A DNA stretch of 64,000 nt from positions 2,785,520 through 2,849,519 of the forward strand of contig NZ_LT635783.1 of NCBI RefSeq assembly GCF_900128455.1, in the 5' to 3' direction. This DNA comes from Bacteroides mediterraneensis. GTDB taxonomy: Bacteria; Bacteroidota; Bacteroidia; Bacteroidales; Bacteroidaceae. Under the pieces are notes generated by a model that was not told the DNA's origin, did not search any database, and worked only from the letters and a program-made list of their open reading frames with translations. The position numbers and the translations under genes are program-made. Of the stretch, positions 46,391 to 55,208 are shown one piece after another. Positions within the stretch are counted from its first letter, which is position 1; each line of letters begins with the position of its first letter.

Positions 46391-46630
46391 ATGGCAAATA
46401 AAAAAGTAGAATTCGACAAATATATTCTTTATCGTTACTTTCAGGAATATCTTCCTGCCGATAAAGTAACAGATGATGTAATCTATAAAACTTCACAGCA
46501 GATCCAGGATGAACTGTCTGATATGGCAGAGATCAGCATTAACGATATCGCTAGGGCGATGGTGGATTTGGGCTATGAACTAACCATTTCCCCCGATGGC
46601 CGTCCGGCGTGGATCATGTTGCGCAAGTAG
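46391..46630 (+). CDS. Small phage protein of unknown function
   Basis: 79 residues, acidic, helical, followed by a short strand pair (YELTISPDGRPAWIML). Its start lies in the last codons of the IS-split gene and is preceded by AAAGGAGG. The IS has separated it from its original promoter; it may now be driven from the IS. Ends in TAG. Confidence 0.65.
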   Translation: MANKKVEFDKYILYRYFQEYLPADKVTDDVIYKTSQQIQDELSDMAEISINDIARAMVDLGYELTISPDGRPAWIMLRK

Positions 46631-46642
46631 CTGTATGTATAA

Positions 46643-46678
46643 AAAAGGTGTGGTGTCGTAATGATGCTGCACCTTTTG
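46643..46678 (+). terminator. Terminator of design shared with 27568
   Basis: Stem AAAAGGTG/CACCTTTT extended by G-T-rich inner pairs, loop near GTAATG, then TTTGTCTTTTTA. Confidence 0.65.
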
Positions 46679-46720
46679 TCTTTTTACCCATTTCCGGGGC
46701 TGGGTATCTTTGAGAAAAAC
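46675..46720 (+). promoter_or_regulatory. Candidate late promoter, copy 1
   Basis: TTTGTCTTTTTA, 18 bases, then TATCTTTGAGAAAAAC. The same two blocks at the same spacing occur at 55352-55397. The start codon of the following gene is 9 bases from the end of the second block. Confidence 0.5.
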
Positions 46721-46728
46721 AAAGATGT

Positions 46729-47769
46729 ATGCTCACTATTCCTCAAGATATACCCGATTTTGTGCTGTCTTCCCAGCTGGACAATTTTACGATCAGTGCA
46801 GACAAACAGGTGGATTTTGTCCTGAAGCAAGGCGATACCATCATATTGCAGGAAAATTATACGCCGGATGCAAGCAATCAGATACGGATACTCGATATGT
46901 TCTCCCTGATGGAACCTTATCTGATTGCGTCACCGTTTCTTCAGTTTAGTTATACGGTTTCCGCTTCCGGAGAAACTTCCATTTCTAAAACCTTCACAGT
47001 CTTGTTGTGTCGTTCTGTTGTTCCTTGTTCCGCGGAAGATTTTGTGAATGGCTATTTTCTTACTACACTGGCGGGACGTGACAAAGTTACTTCCTTTGGC
47101 CGGACAGAGACTCTGTACTTCGTCAATGGGCTATTGACTGAGGAAGAGGCAACTACTGGAGTTACGGCTGAATGTGTATTTGTAAATGATGACAATCGGC
47201 TATTAAAGAGAATTGTTCCGTTAAGTCTTGTAACTAAATACGGTATTTATTCGGTCGACGTATCTCCTTCGAGATTTAACTTGTCAGGATATCATTTGTT
47301 ACGTTACGCTGTAATAGCTGCTTCTCGGAAACAGGTTTTCCATGTGGATCAGTCAGAACCGGAGGCCATTGGTCTGAAGTTCCGTAACTCATTTGGATTG
47401 GTAGAAACTTTCTACTTTATCGGTGGCGATACGGTAGAACCGGAGCTTACCCGGAGTGCGTCATACTTTGCCGGTCAGTACAAGACCTATTACGTAGACG
47501 AGCAGCGTAAGCACACGCTCAATACAGGATATATTCCAGAATCTATGTTTGCTTTGGCAGATGATTTGGCGAGAACTACGGAAGCCTGGTTGATGGACGA
47601 TTCCGGAGATATCCCGATAACCATTATAGAAAGTGATACCAGCCGGAGCGATGAAGACGATGGCTTGTTTTCATTTACCGTTACATACATCTTGGCTTCT
47701 CGCTGTCAGCAGCGGATTCATTTGCTCCCGGAAGTGTTCGATGATTCTTTCGATGATACTTACAATTAA
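46729..47769 (+). CDS. Phage protein, probably tail- or neck-associated
   Basis: 346 residues, beta-rich, soluble, with a YFAGQYKTYYVDEQRKHTLN segment in the second half and a C-terminal SFTVTYILASRCQQRIHLL. Found in front of portal-like genes in Bacteroides siphovirus-type prophages as I know them, but no function assigned. First gene of the second late block, after the candidate promoter at 46675. Confidence 0.6.
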   Translation: MLTIPQDIPDFVLSSQLDNFTISADKQVDFVLKQGDTIILQENYTPDASNQIRILDMFSLMEPYLIASPFLQFSYTVSASGETSISKTFTVLLCRSVVPCSAEDFVNGYFLTTLAGRDKVTSFGRTETLYFVNGLLTEEEATTGVTAECVFVNDDNRLLKRIVPLSLVTKYGIYSVDVSPSRFNLSGYHLLRYAVIAASRKQVFHVDQSEPEAIGLKFRNSFGLVETFYFIGGDTVEPELTRSASYFAGQYKTYYVDEQRKHTLNTGYIPESMFALADDLARTTEAWLMDDSGDIPITIIESDTSRSDEDDGLFSFTVTYILASRCQQRIHLLPEVFDDSFDDTYN

Positions 47770-47774
47770 AGCCT

Positions 47775-48008
47775 ATGAACGTAATACATATCAAAGACGC
47801 ATTGAGGTTGCTCGAGTCGGGGCAGCCTTGTAACCTGAAGTTATGGAAACTCAGTACAGGCGACATTCTGGAATACCGTGGTGCAGTGTGTGTCGGCTCA
47901 CATTGGCGCCGGGGTGTCCATCGTGTTCGTCTTCCGGCATCCGGCTTGATCCGGGCTTTCCGCGATATATCTCTTTTCGAAATAAACAACATGACAATTT
48001 ATCTCTAA
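47775..48008 (+). CDS. Small phage protein
   Basis: 77 residues, beta-like (GQPCNLKLWKLSTGDILEYRG), starting 5 bases after the previous stop and ending one base before the portal-like gene. Function unknown. Confidence 0.65.
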   Translation: MNVIHIKDALRLLESGQPCNLKLWKLSTGDILEYRGAVCVGSHWRRGVHRVRLPASGLIRAFRDISLFEINNMTIYL

Positions 48009-48009
48009 T

Positions 48010-49398
48010 ATGGACAAAACAATTTCACAATACGACGACAACTTCATTCCTGGTGAGATATTCAACATCGAGGTTTCCAATGTAGCCGCCGAAATGGCAT
48101 CCGTTGAGGACAGCAGCTTGGTTTTTGACGAAGACGCGAATATCAGAACGACACCTGTTCCGAATCGGAAAGGCATGGTATATGTAAATTTCGGTGAAGA
48201 CAATCAGCTCCCTTTTAATATTATCAAGATGATTGGTGTTGATGAAGTGATGAGCCAGAACAAGCTGTTCAATGTCATTACTTGTTATGGTGCCGGACTG
48301 AAGTATATGGACGTTGATACCAAACAGCCGACAACCCATCCCGAAATCAAACGCTGGCTGGTTCGCAACAGCTTGCCGTTGTTCCAGCTCGAGCAGGCAA
48401 CAGACATGAAATACTTTTTCTTTTGTGTGTCGGTCATTATTCTTTCTCAGGATGGCAAGCGAATTAACCGTCTGGTGCATAAAGAAGCCTGCTATTGCCG
48501 TTTTGAAAAGGCGAGAAATGGCAAAATCAATCATGTGATTTATGCCAATTTCCGTGATAATGTTTCACTCCGTCCGGAGGATTACGAAGTCATTCGTTTG
48601 CTTGATCCGCGCGACCCGATGGGTGATCTGATGGTACTCATGGGGCGTGAACCTGGGCGCGATGGCGAAACAAGGATTCGTACCGGCGAACGGAAATTTG
48701 CTATTCTGGTACGCTTCCCGACGCCGGGGTTCCAGTATTATCCAATTCCTTATTACACCAGCATCTTCCGGGGCGACTGGTACGATATCAAGCGACTGAT
48801 CGGGAAAGGCAAGAAGGCTAAGCTCCGCAACCATGCCAGCGTAAAATATCAGGTCGAGGTTCACAAGGATTACTGGCGAAACATCTGTGAAGAAGATCAT
48901 ATCACCGAACCGCTGAAAAAGATGGAGCGCATCAAGAAAGAAAAAGAAAACATCAAGAACTTCGTTTCCGGCATTGAGAACAGCGGTAAGGTTTGGATCA
49001 CCGGTTACTACATCGATCCGAACGGCCGTGAAGTCCGTATGGTTCGCATCAACGTGATTGAAACCGGCAAGGAGGGTGGTGACTGGAGCGAAGATATTCA
49101 GGAAGCCAGTAACATCACCTGCTATGGCGACAACATTCATCCTAATCTGGTAGGTGCCACTCCGGGTAAAGGGCAGAGCAACAACTCCGGTTCAGACAAG
49201 CGCGAGCTGTTCACGCTCAAGCAGGCACTGGAGATACCTTTTCATGATCTGATGAACATTCCGCATAACATCGTCATCGAGTACAATGGCTGGAGCGAGA
49301 AGGTCTATCCGGATGTTCCCATGGTGCTACTCACTACACTCGACCAGAACACCGATGCCAAACAGAAGACAGCTTCGGATCTTGAAAGCAAATCTTAA
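48010..49398 (+). CDS. Probable portal protein
   Basis: 462 residues. Segments such as KLFNVITCYGAGLKY, PIPYYTSIFRGDWYDIKRLI and a charged C-terminal helix region (PLKKMERIKKEKENIKNF) match portal-type proteins of Bacteroides phages. The portal forms the head vertex ring through which DNA is packaged. Unusually, it is separated from terL by the 11-kb accessory block. No internal lesion seen. Confidence 0.65.
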   Translation: MDKTISQYDDNFIPGEIFNIEVSNVAAEMASVEDSSLVFDEDANIRTTPVPNRKGMVYVNFGEDNQLPFNIIKMIGVDEVMSQNKLFNVITCYGAGLKYMDVDTKQPTTHPEIKRWLVRNSLPLFQLEQATDMKYFFFCVSVIILSQDGKRINRLVHKEACYCRFEKARNGKINHVIYANFRDNVSLRPEDYEVIRLLDPRDPMGDLMVLMGREPGRDGETRIRTGERKFAILVRFPTPGFQYYPIPYYTSIFRGDWYDIKRLIGKGKKAKLRNHASVKYQVEVHKDYWRNICEEDHITEPLKKMERIKKEKENIKNFVSGIENSGKVWITGYYIDPNGREVRMVRINVIETGKEGGDWSEDIQEASNITCYGDNIHPNLVGATPGKGQSNNSGSDKRELFTLKQALEIPFHDLMNIPHNIVIEYNGWSEKVYPDVPMVLLTTLDQNTDAKQKTASDLESKS

Positions 49399-49409
49399 AA
49401 CGAATCAAT

Positions 49410-50231
49410 ATGGCTATTACATTTTCACAAGAGATTTTCGAGAAGATATGTTCCTCTGCCACCAATTCCACGGCAGAGGTATACGATATGATTGCTCCTC
49501 ACCTGGACGATACCCTTCAGAGCATTAATCATGTGTTGCTGGGTGACATGGCAGATAAATTAGATACGGTTCCTGGACTCGAGCAGGCGGTCACAAAGCT
49601 GGTTTGTCTGCGTACCTATCAGGAGCAGATTCCGCAGCTCGATCTGGTATTGACTCCGACCGGTTTCGGTGTGGTGTCTAATCAGAATCTGGCTCCGGCT
49701 TCGGCCGACAGAGTCAAGAACCTGTTGCAGCAAGTTACCAATGCAGCCGAAGATACCTACGATCGGTGTTTGGAGCTGCTGGTCGGTACCGACTGGGCAG
49801 ACACAGCACAGGCCCGTATCAATATCCCCAACCTGATATATACCGCCCGACAGCTGAAGATGTATGTTGAATTTCCTTCTTCAGACGTACATCGTTCCAA
49901 GCTGAATGAGTTTCGCACGAGAATGTATCAGGCGGAAGAAAAGATCCGGCAGCATGTGTCGTCAGAGTTTTTCGATCATATCCTCGAACAGGCTCGGCAT
50001 AACGCTTTCACAAAAGAAGAAACCGCCATGGCAGACTATATGTGCAAGTTTATCGGATTTTGTATCATGGGACACTGGCCGGCTGCAAAGAGCATGCTGG
50101 AACGTATCGAGAATTATGCGGAATCCAAGGTAGAGGTATTCACAAGTTATAAGGACTCCGAGGCATACAAAGTCAAACATTTCCAGACTTACCAGAATGA
50201 AAAAGAAGATTCCGTATACTTTTGGGGGTAG
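49410..50231 (+). CDS. Phage protein downstream of the portal
   Basis: 273 residues, nearly all helical, soluble (DDTLQSINHVLLGDMADKL; FDHILEQARHNAFTKEE). Its position after the portal fits a head-tail connector or head-completion protein. It ends in TAG and overlaps the next gene by 35 bases. Confidence 0.6.
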   Translation: MAITFSQEIFEKICSSATNSTAEVYDMIAPHLDDTLQSINHVLLGDMADKLDTVPGLEQAVTKLVCLRTYQEQIPQLDLVLTPTGFGVVSNQNLAPASADRVKNLLQQVTNAAEDTYDRCLELLVGTDWADTAQARINIPNLIYTARQLKMYVEFPSSDVHRSKLNEFRTRMYQAEEKIRQHVSSEFFDHILEQARHNAFTKEETAMADYMCKFIGFCIMGHWPAAKSMLERIENYAESKVEVFTSYKDSEAYKVKHFQTYQNEKEDSVYFWG

Positions 50232-51003
50232 AATCCTCAATTTTCGTTTTCCCACTTCCTGGAAGGAACTCAACCAGGAACAGCTTCGATATGTGTTCCT
50301 GGTCATCACGCTGTTTCCTCCGGCCAAGGCAAAGACCTATGTCTTTATGCGATTTACTGGAATACGTGTTCGCAGGAGGATTAAAGAAGGCTGGCTGTGT
50401 ACTTTCCGTTTGAACTGGCACAAGAAATTGAGATTCATTCTTCAGGACTGGCAGATTCGCAGCTTTCTCCGGCAGATTGATTTTATTTCCGAACCCAATG
50501 CTTATCCCGTCAGACTGGACAAGATCGGCGGTCGGTGTGCCATCGATGCGATGTTGCACGGCCTGAGCTTCGAAGATTACCTTTGTTGTGAGAACTACTA
50601 TCAGGGCTACCTGTATTCGCAGAACGTTTCCCAGCTTAAATCCCTGTATAGTTATCTCTATAAGAAAAAGCCGGGCATAAAAGGTTCGTTGCAGGCAGCC
50701 TTTTCCCGGATCAAAGAATACGAATTGGTTTCCGTGTTCCTTTGGTGGGGTAGTATTAAGCTGTACTTCACTTCTCTGTTTCCGCATTTCTTTCAGCCGT
50801 TTCACCGTTCGGCCGACGCTGATCAGCCTGAACTACCCGACCTGATGGGTGCGATGAACGCCCAAATCCGGGCACTGACAGGTGGCGATGTAACGAAAGA
50901 AAAGGAAGTTTTGCAGATGGATTGCTGGCGGGCCTTGACAGAACTGGACGCCAAAGCACACGATATTCAAATCCTAAAATCAAGACAAAATGGACACAAG
51001 TAA
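50197..51003 (+). CDS. Phage structural/assembly protein of unknown function
   Basis: 268 residues beginning MKKKIPYTFGGRILNFRFPT, aromatic-rich, possibly membrane-associated in the middle but without a clear transmembrane helix. It overlaps its neighbours at both ends, which ties it to the late operon. Confidence 0.6.
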   Translation: MKKKIPYTFGGRILNFRFPTSWKELNQEQLRYVFLVITLFPPAKAKTYVFMRFTGIRVRRRIKEGWLCTFRLNWHKKLRFILQDWQIRSFLRQIDFISEPNAYPVRLDKIGGRCAIDAMLHGLSFEDYLCCENYYQGYLYSQNVSQLKSLYSYLYKKKPGIKGSLQAAFSRIKEYELVSVFLWWGSIKLYFTSLFPHFFQPFHRSADADQPELPDLMGAMNAQIRALTGGDVTKEKEVLQMDCWRALTELDAKAHDIQILKSRQNGHK

Positions 51004-51493
51004 ATTCTTCGACGGGCACACCTATTTCAAGGAGCTGACCGAGAAAAACAAGCTGGCCAAGGCCAACGCCTTTTTCCCATGTTCCTGTAGCGGTATCAAT
51101 TCACTCCAGGATGTGCTTGACAATTTCCGGAAACAGTCCGCTTTCGTCTGCATCGACGATACCAACGATGCAGCCACCGAACAGATCGGGGGAGGATGGT
51201 TCAAGAAGCGTACCTTCACGGTGTTTCTTCTAATCCGTTACCGCTACGATGACATGACTGATCGTGCGGCAAAGCTGGATATCTGTCGGCAACTCTTCCG
51301 ACAATTCCATTCTCGTATGATCCGTGATAAATACATATACGAAGATCTGGACTTATCTTTCCTGAATGTATCCAGAATCTACACCCGTGAACTGGGTGAG
51401 TATTTCATATCCGGCTGTACCGGCTTGTACTTCATGGCCGAACTGACTGAACCGACTGATCTGTGTTATAAGGAGGACGAATGGGATGGCTAA
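50990..51493 (+). CDS. Phage tail-completion-type protein
   Basis: 167 residues, mixed alpha/beta (RTFTVFLLIRYRYDDMTDRA), which looks like a small head-tail joining or tail-terminator protein. This is inferred from size and position between connector and tail genes. Confidence 0.5.
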   Translation: MDTSKFFDGHTYFKELTEKNKLAKANAFFPCSCSGINSLQDVLDNFRKQSAFVCIDDTNDAATEQIGGGWFKKRTFTVFLLIRYRYDDMTDRAAKLDICRQLFRQFHSRMIRDKYIYEDLDLSFLNVSRIYTRELGEYFISGCTGLYFMAELTEPTDLCYKEDEWDG

Positions 51494-52037
51494 GACAGAC
51501 AATAACAGACCGGCAGCAACTGACGAAGATCGTAAGAAATATCAGGAAGCCTGGGCGGAAATGATGGTGACAATCTGGCGTGAGAAAATCGAACGACTGC
51601 ACGTCATAAATACCTACTCATTGCATCAGCAAATTCGGGATAACGTGATATCATCCACCGACTCTGTATCTACTATCCAGCACAAGTTTCTTGAGTACGG
51701 TATCTACCAGGACATGGGTGTCGGCAAAGGGTATACTAAGGGTAATGGCGGTGACTTGCAGATTTTAAATCCTATATATAGAGAGGAACACGGACTTAAC
51801 GTCCCTCGAAAAGTAGGTCCTAAGCCTGGTGGATATTATACATCTGGCAATCCCCGTAAACCTCGTGAATGGTTCTCACGTCCTTACTTTGCGTCGATCA
51901 TGGTGCTGAAAGAACAGATGGCGTACATGTACGGAGAAGAGTTTTGCGGTTTGCTGGTCGATAAAATCGAAGAAGCTAACCATAAGCGCAGCACAACACT
52001 CAAATCACGTTTGTATGGGACTCGCAAACGTAAATAA
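51486..52037 (+). CDS. Phage protein, possible minor head or tail-completion protein
   Basis: 183 residues, basic, helical; central GVGKGYTKGNGGD-like loop. It overlaps the previous gene by 8 bases and is the last gene before the AT-rich fibre module. Function unknown. Confidence 0.5.
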   Translation: MAKTDNNRPAATDEDRKKYQEAWAEMMVTIWREKIERLHVINTYSLHQQIRDNVISSTDSVSTIQHKFLEYGIYQDMGVGKGYTKGNGGDLQILNPIYREEHGLNVPRKVGPKPGGYYTSGNPRKPREWFSRPYFASIMVLKEQMAYMYGEEFCGLLVDKIEEANHKRSTTLKSRLYGTRKRK

Positions 52038-52051
52038 ACTTATGTCTTTTT

Positions 52052-52073
52052 GTAGTATAACTCGGTAAGTTTA
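52052..52073 (+). repeat. Fibre-module repeat, left copy
   Basis: GTAGTATAACTCGGTAAGTT plus TA; differs by one base from 54249-54270. The core ATAACTCGGTAAGTTTA is identical in both. A third diverged copy (TAGCTTGGTAAGTTTA) is at 55275-55290. TAAGTTTA also resembles a TAnnTTTG -7 box, so it may be a repeated promoter. Confidence 0.6.
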
Positions 52074-52094
52074 CTTCGTAAAAAACTCAAGATT

Positions 52095-54245
52095 ATGGCA
52101 ACAAAAACATTCGAAGAACTAAAACAACTGGCAATACAGATTCGTGATGAGAAAACCAACAAACAGAATACTGCTACACGTATCGGTACACAAATGCTCG
52201 AGCATCTTGACAAGCTCGAACAAGACTATTATGACAAAACAGCGACTGATGAAGAGCTGAAAGAGCGGGATGAAAAACTTACCGAGCTAGAAAATTCACA
52301 ACGTATACAGAATAAATTCTTGTTATCTACGATTACACCACCTATAAAAAGTAATAATACTATAATAGGAGAAATAAATAGTTCTTTTCCTGCTTATTAT
52401 AAAGTTAAAGCAAAAAAAGGAGATGTTTTTAAGTATAAACAATTAGCCAATTTTTATCTTGCTATTGGAAACAGTTATTATATAATAATAAATGAAAATG
52501 GAGATGAATTACTTCGTAAAGATGCTTCGGGTATTGATATTCCTGTTAATGCTAATGTAGAATATACTATGCCCGAAGATGGATATATCAGTGTTACTTT
52601 TACTAAAAATGATATAGTCGAATTATTAACAAAAGAAGCTGGCGTACTTGAAGGTATTGAAGAAATAAATACAAAAATTAGTGAACAATCAAAAAAATAC
52701 ACTACAACGGATTGGAAAGTAGATATTAGCCCTGTAAAAATTGGTGATGTATTTACAATAACTTTAAATAAATATAATGGAACAAATGATATTAACATAT
52801 TTGGCTTAATAGATGAAAGTGGAACTGAATATGATGCTTTATTTAGAGGCTTACGAGTAGGTCAATCAATTAAAGTTGTTTTAGAAAAAGAATACAAGGC
52901 ATTGCGTGTTTTTAAAGGGGCTGGTGATGATGAAATTAATTTTACACTTACTAGTTACGGTGATATATTAGATAAAATTTATGCAAATCAAGAGAAAAAC
53001 GATAAAAATATAGCTGAATTATCACAAGATAATAAAGATAAATTTGCTAAATTAGAATCAAATATAGATGAATTGCGCAATACACAGAACAAATTTTTGC
53101 TATCTACAATTACTCCGCCTATTAAAAATAACAACACTGCGCCCGGAGAAATAAACAGCTCTTGGAATGCTTATTATAAAGTTAAAGCAAAAAAAGGAGA
53201 TGTTTTTAAGTATGTTCAAAATGTAGATTTTTTCTTAGCAGTAGGAAATAGTTATTATATTATTATTAATAATGAAGGAAAAGAATTACTTAGAAAGGAT
53301 GCTTTAGGTCTTGACACTCCTATTGACGTTAATACATCATATACTATGCCCGAAGATGGATATATCAGTGTTACTTTTAATCCTTTAGATAGAGTAGAAT
53401 TGACTTCTAAACAAGCAGGTATTATTGAAGATGTTGAAAATAATAAACAAAGTATATCTGATATATCTAAAGGAATAATCAATATTACTAAAGAATCTTT
53501 TTTAAGTATATACAAATTTGGTGTTATTGGTGATAGTCTTACTGTAGGTTATATGACTAATCCTATTAATGGTGAAAAGAAAAATAGAAATATACATTTT
53601 TCTTGGGGGCAAATACTAGCAAGAAAAAATGGTCAAAAATGTTTAAATTTTGGTTTCTCAGGTGCAACAGCAACAACATGGTTTACTGATACAAGTAATA
53701 AATGTCCTGAATTGATTTCTAATCCTGATAATCTTTGTCAAGCATATATAATTGGAATGGGAACAAATTTAGATACTGGAGGTATTGGTACTATTGATGA
53801 TATTAATTGGGATAACAAAGATGAAAATGCTTTAACATTTTATGGCCAATACGCTCGTATTATTCAACTTATTAGAGAAATTGCGCCTGAGGCTATTATA
53901 TTTTGCCTTACAATTCCTTATCCTCACGTTGATACGCGTTTAGAAACAAATGAGGCTATAAGAAATATAGTAAAAGATACTCACATATCTTCTCATACAT
54001 TCTTAGTAGAAATGACTGAATATAATGAGATAATAAAAGACTATATAGCAGGAGAAGATAAAGGAGATGGTATTAAAACCCTTAATAAGTTTTTTTACGA
54101 ATGGCATTATGTACCTGCTGGGTATGCTATGATGGCTGAGATATATCAAACTGCAATATCTAATGTTATTAACAACAATGCTGATAATAATGTTGTACTA
54201 AGTATTGGACAAACACCTTATGGTAATAATGATATAATAGAATAA
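52095..54245 (+). CDS. Tail fibre with two copies of a jelly-roll-like domain and a GDSL/SGNH hydrolase domain
   Basis: 716 residues. The N-terminal 70 residues are helical and phage-like. Two homologous units follow (about 72-190 and 328-448, both with FLLSTITPPIK, YYKVKAKKGDVFKY and YTMPEDGYISVTF). The C-terminal domain has the SGNH motif GDSL (479-482), IIGMGTN as the block III equivalent and a WHYVPAGYA segment where Asp/His of the triad would lie. It likely binds and deacetylates a surface glycan. Base composition drops sharply from codon about 70 on, a sign of an acquired host-range module. Confidence 0.75.
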   Translation: MATKTFEELKQLAIQIRDEKTNKQNTATRIGTQMLEHLDKLEQDYYDKTATDEELKERDEKLTELENSQRIQNKFLLSTITPPIKSNNTIIGEINSSFPAYYKVKAKKGDVFKYKQLANFYLAIGNSYYIIINENGDELLRKDASGIDIPVNANVEYTMPEDGYISVTFTKNDIVELLTKEAGVLEGIEEINTKISEQSKKYTTTDWKVDISPVKIGDVFTITLNKYNGTNDINIFGLIDESGTEYDALFRGLRVGQSIKVVLEKEYKALRVFKGAGDDEINFTLTSYGDILDKIYANQEKNDKNIAELSQDNKDKFAKLESNIDELRNTQNKFLLSTITPPIKNNNTAPGEINSSWNAYYKVKAKKGDVFKYVQNVDFFLAVGNSYYIIINNEGKELLRKDALGLDTPIDVNTSYTMPEDGYISVTFNPLDRVELTSKQAGIIEDVENNKQSISDISKGIINITKESFLSIYKFGVIGDSLTVGYMTNPINGEKKNRNIHFSWGQILARKNGQKCLNFGFSGATATTWFTDTSNKCPELISNPDNLCQAYIIGMGTNLDTGGIGTIDDINWDNKDENALTFYGQYARIIQLIREIAPEAIIFCLTIPYPHVDTRLETNEAIRNIVKDTHISSHTFLVEMTEYNEIIKDYIAGEDKGDGIKTLNKFFYEWHYVPAGYAMMAEIYQTAISNVINNNADNNVVLSIGQTPYGNNDIIE

Positions 54246-54248
54246 ATA

Positions 54249-54270
54249 GTAGAATAACTCGGTAAGTTTA
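54249..54270 (+). repeat. Fibre-module repeat, right copy
   Basis: GTAGAATAACTCGGTAAGTT plus TA, one mismatch to 52052-52073, just after the fibre stop. The two copies are 2,197 bases apart and exactly bracket the fibre gene. Confidence 0.6.
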
Positions 54271-54355
54271 GTGAACTCATCATTCCTTAAATTTATTCTC
54301 AATAAACAACTTATTCTATACGATGTTTCAAAGAATCAATATGAATTAACTTGCC

Positions 54356-54817
54356 ATGAAAAAAATATATGATTACATTTGCTCAAAAATAAGAGTTATG
54401 AATAATTGGTTAAGCATTTTAATAGATCGGGCTACATCACAAGGATATAAATCTAATGTATTGAGACCTATAATTAGTATTGTTGCTGTTATATTAGCAT
54501 GTTCTATATATTATTGTTACGTTGACGCTTTATTATTAGCTTTTATAGCTCTTATAATAGTTGTTGTATTTGCATTGGTTTTCATTGGCGTTTTTATTTA
54601 TTGTATAATAAAAAAGCCAGACTTATTAAGATCTGAGAGGTATAATCTACAGATGAAAGCAATGGAGCAAAATATTTCTTCATCTGGGAATAGCGTAAAA
54701 GAGAAACCATTAAGCGAAAAGCAGAAAGTATTTGTTCGAGGAGTAAAGAGCGATTCAGGATATATATTTTTTAGTTCTAATGGCAATTCTAAAACACACA
54801 AGGAGGAAACTAAATGA
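54356..54817 (+). CDS. Small membrane protein after the fibre gene
   Basis: 153 residues. Two membrane segments (about 36-55 and 58-85), then a polar cytoplasmic tail (MEQNISSSGNSVKEKPLSEKQ). AT-rich. It overlaps the next gene by 4 bases, so the two are a pair. Family not recognised. Confidence 0.6.
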   Translation: MKKIYDYICSKIRVMNNWLSILIDRATSQGYKSNVLRPIISIVAVILACSIYYCYVDALLLAFIALIIVVVFALVFIGVFIYCIIKKPDLLRSERYNLQMKAMEQNISSSGNSVKEKPLSEKQKVFVRGVKSDSGYIFFSSNGNSKTHKEETK

Positions 54818-55164
54818 GAATATATATAGTTATTTTAAGCGATATAAAATCAGTTGAATGTGATCAGAAATTTTCTGATTTGGTAAAAAAAAATAACTGG
54901 GAATGGTGGAGATACACAGCTTTAAATTGGATTTTAGCAACCCCGGATACTGTATCAACAAATGAGGTATTGACTAACGCAATAGAGTCTTATGGAGTTT
55001 CCTTTATTACTATATTAGAAGTATCTATTAATGATGTTGCAGGATTATTCCCTAGTAATGAAATCCAAGATCAACCTTTTGTGTGGTTTAATACAATAAA
55101 AGATTCTACTTATGTTCCTAAATGGGAGCGGGTAAAAACAAAGAACTCAGGAGAAAGTAAGTAA
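54814..55164 (+). CDS. Small protein, possibly of Cas2/SinR-like ferredoxin fold
   Basis: 116 residues. Sequence flow (strand RIYIVILSDI, WWRYTALNWILATPDTVSTN, then a strand FITILEVSINDVAGLF and a final Trp-containing segment) resembles the SinR-like/Cas2-like small proteins found next to phage defence genes in Bacteroides. This is a weak sequence-level impression. It is translationally coupled to the membrane protein before it and has its own terminator at 55209. Confidence 0.5.
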   Translation: MRIYIVILSDIKSVECDQKFSDLVKKNNWEWWRYTALNWILATPDTVSTNEVLTNAIESYGVSFITILEVSINDVAGLFPSNEIQDQPFVWFNTIKDSTYVPKWERVKTKNSGESK

Positions 55165-55208
55165 ATAAATATTAGAAAAGGAATATTTTAAATTTCATCA
55201 ATATAAAA

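Larger units (their letters stand above)
43367..46401 (+). pseudogene. 67-residue phage gene split by the IS21-family element
   Basis: Left part 43367-43469 reads MTDYTPQPATFRVDKYQAYE and on to TILM; the IS follows the 8-bp CATGTATG. Joining 43469 to 46301 (one copy of the duplication) restores an uninterrupted 68-codon frame ending at 46401 (C-terminus NDRKEADHGK). The right fragment also contains the ribosome-binding site AAAGGAGG of the next gene, whose start overlaps this gene's end. As it stands, the left frame runs into the IS and stops at 43510. Confidence 0.8.

Noticed and set aside
52095-54270. Diversity-generating retroelement at the fibre gene
   Set aside because: No reverse transcriptase or template repeat is present; the flanking repeats are 22 bp and outside the coding region.
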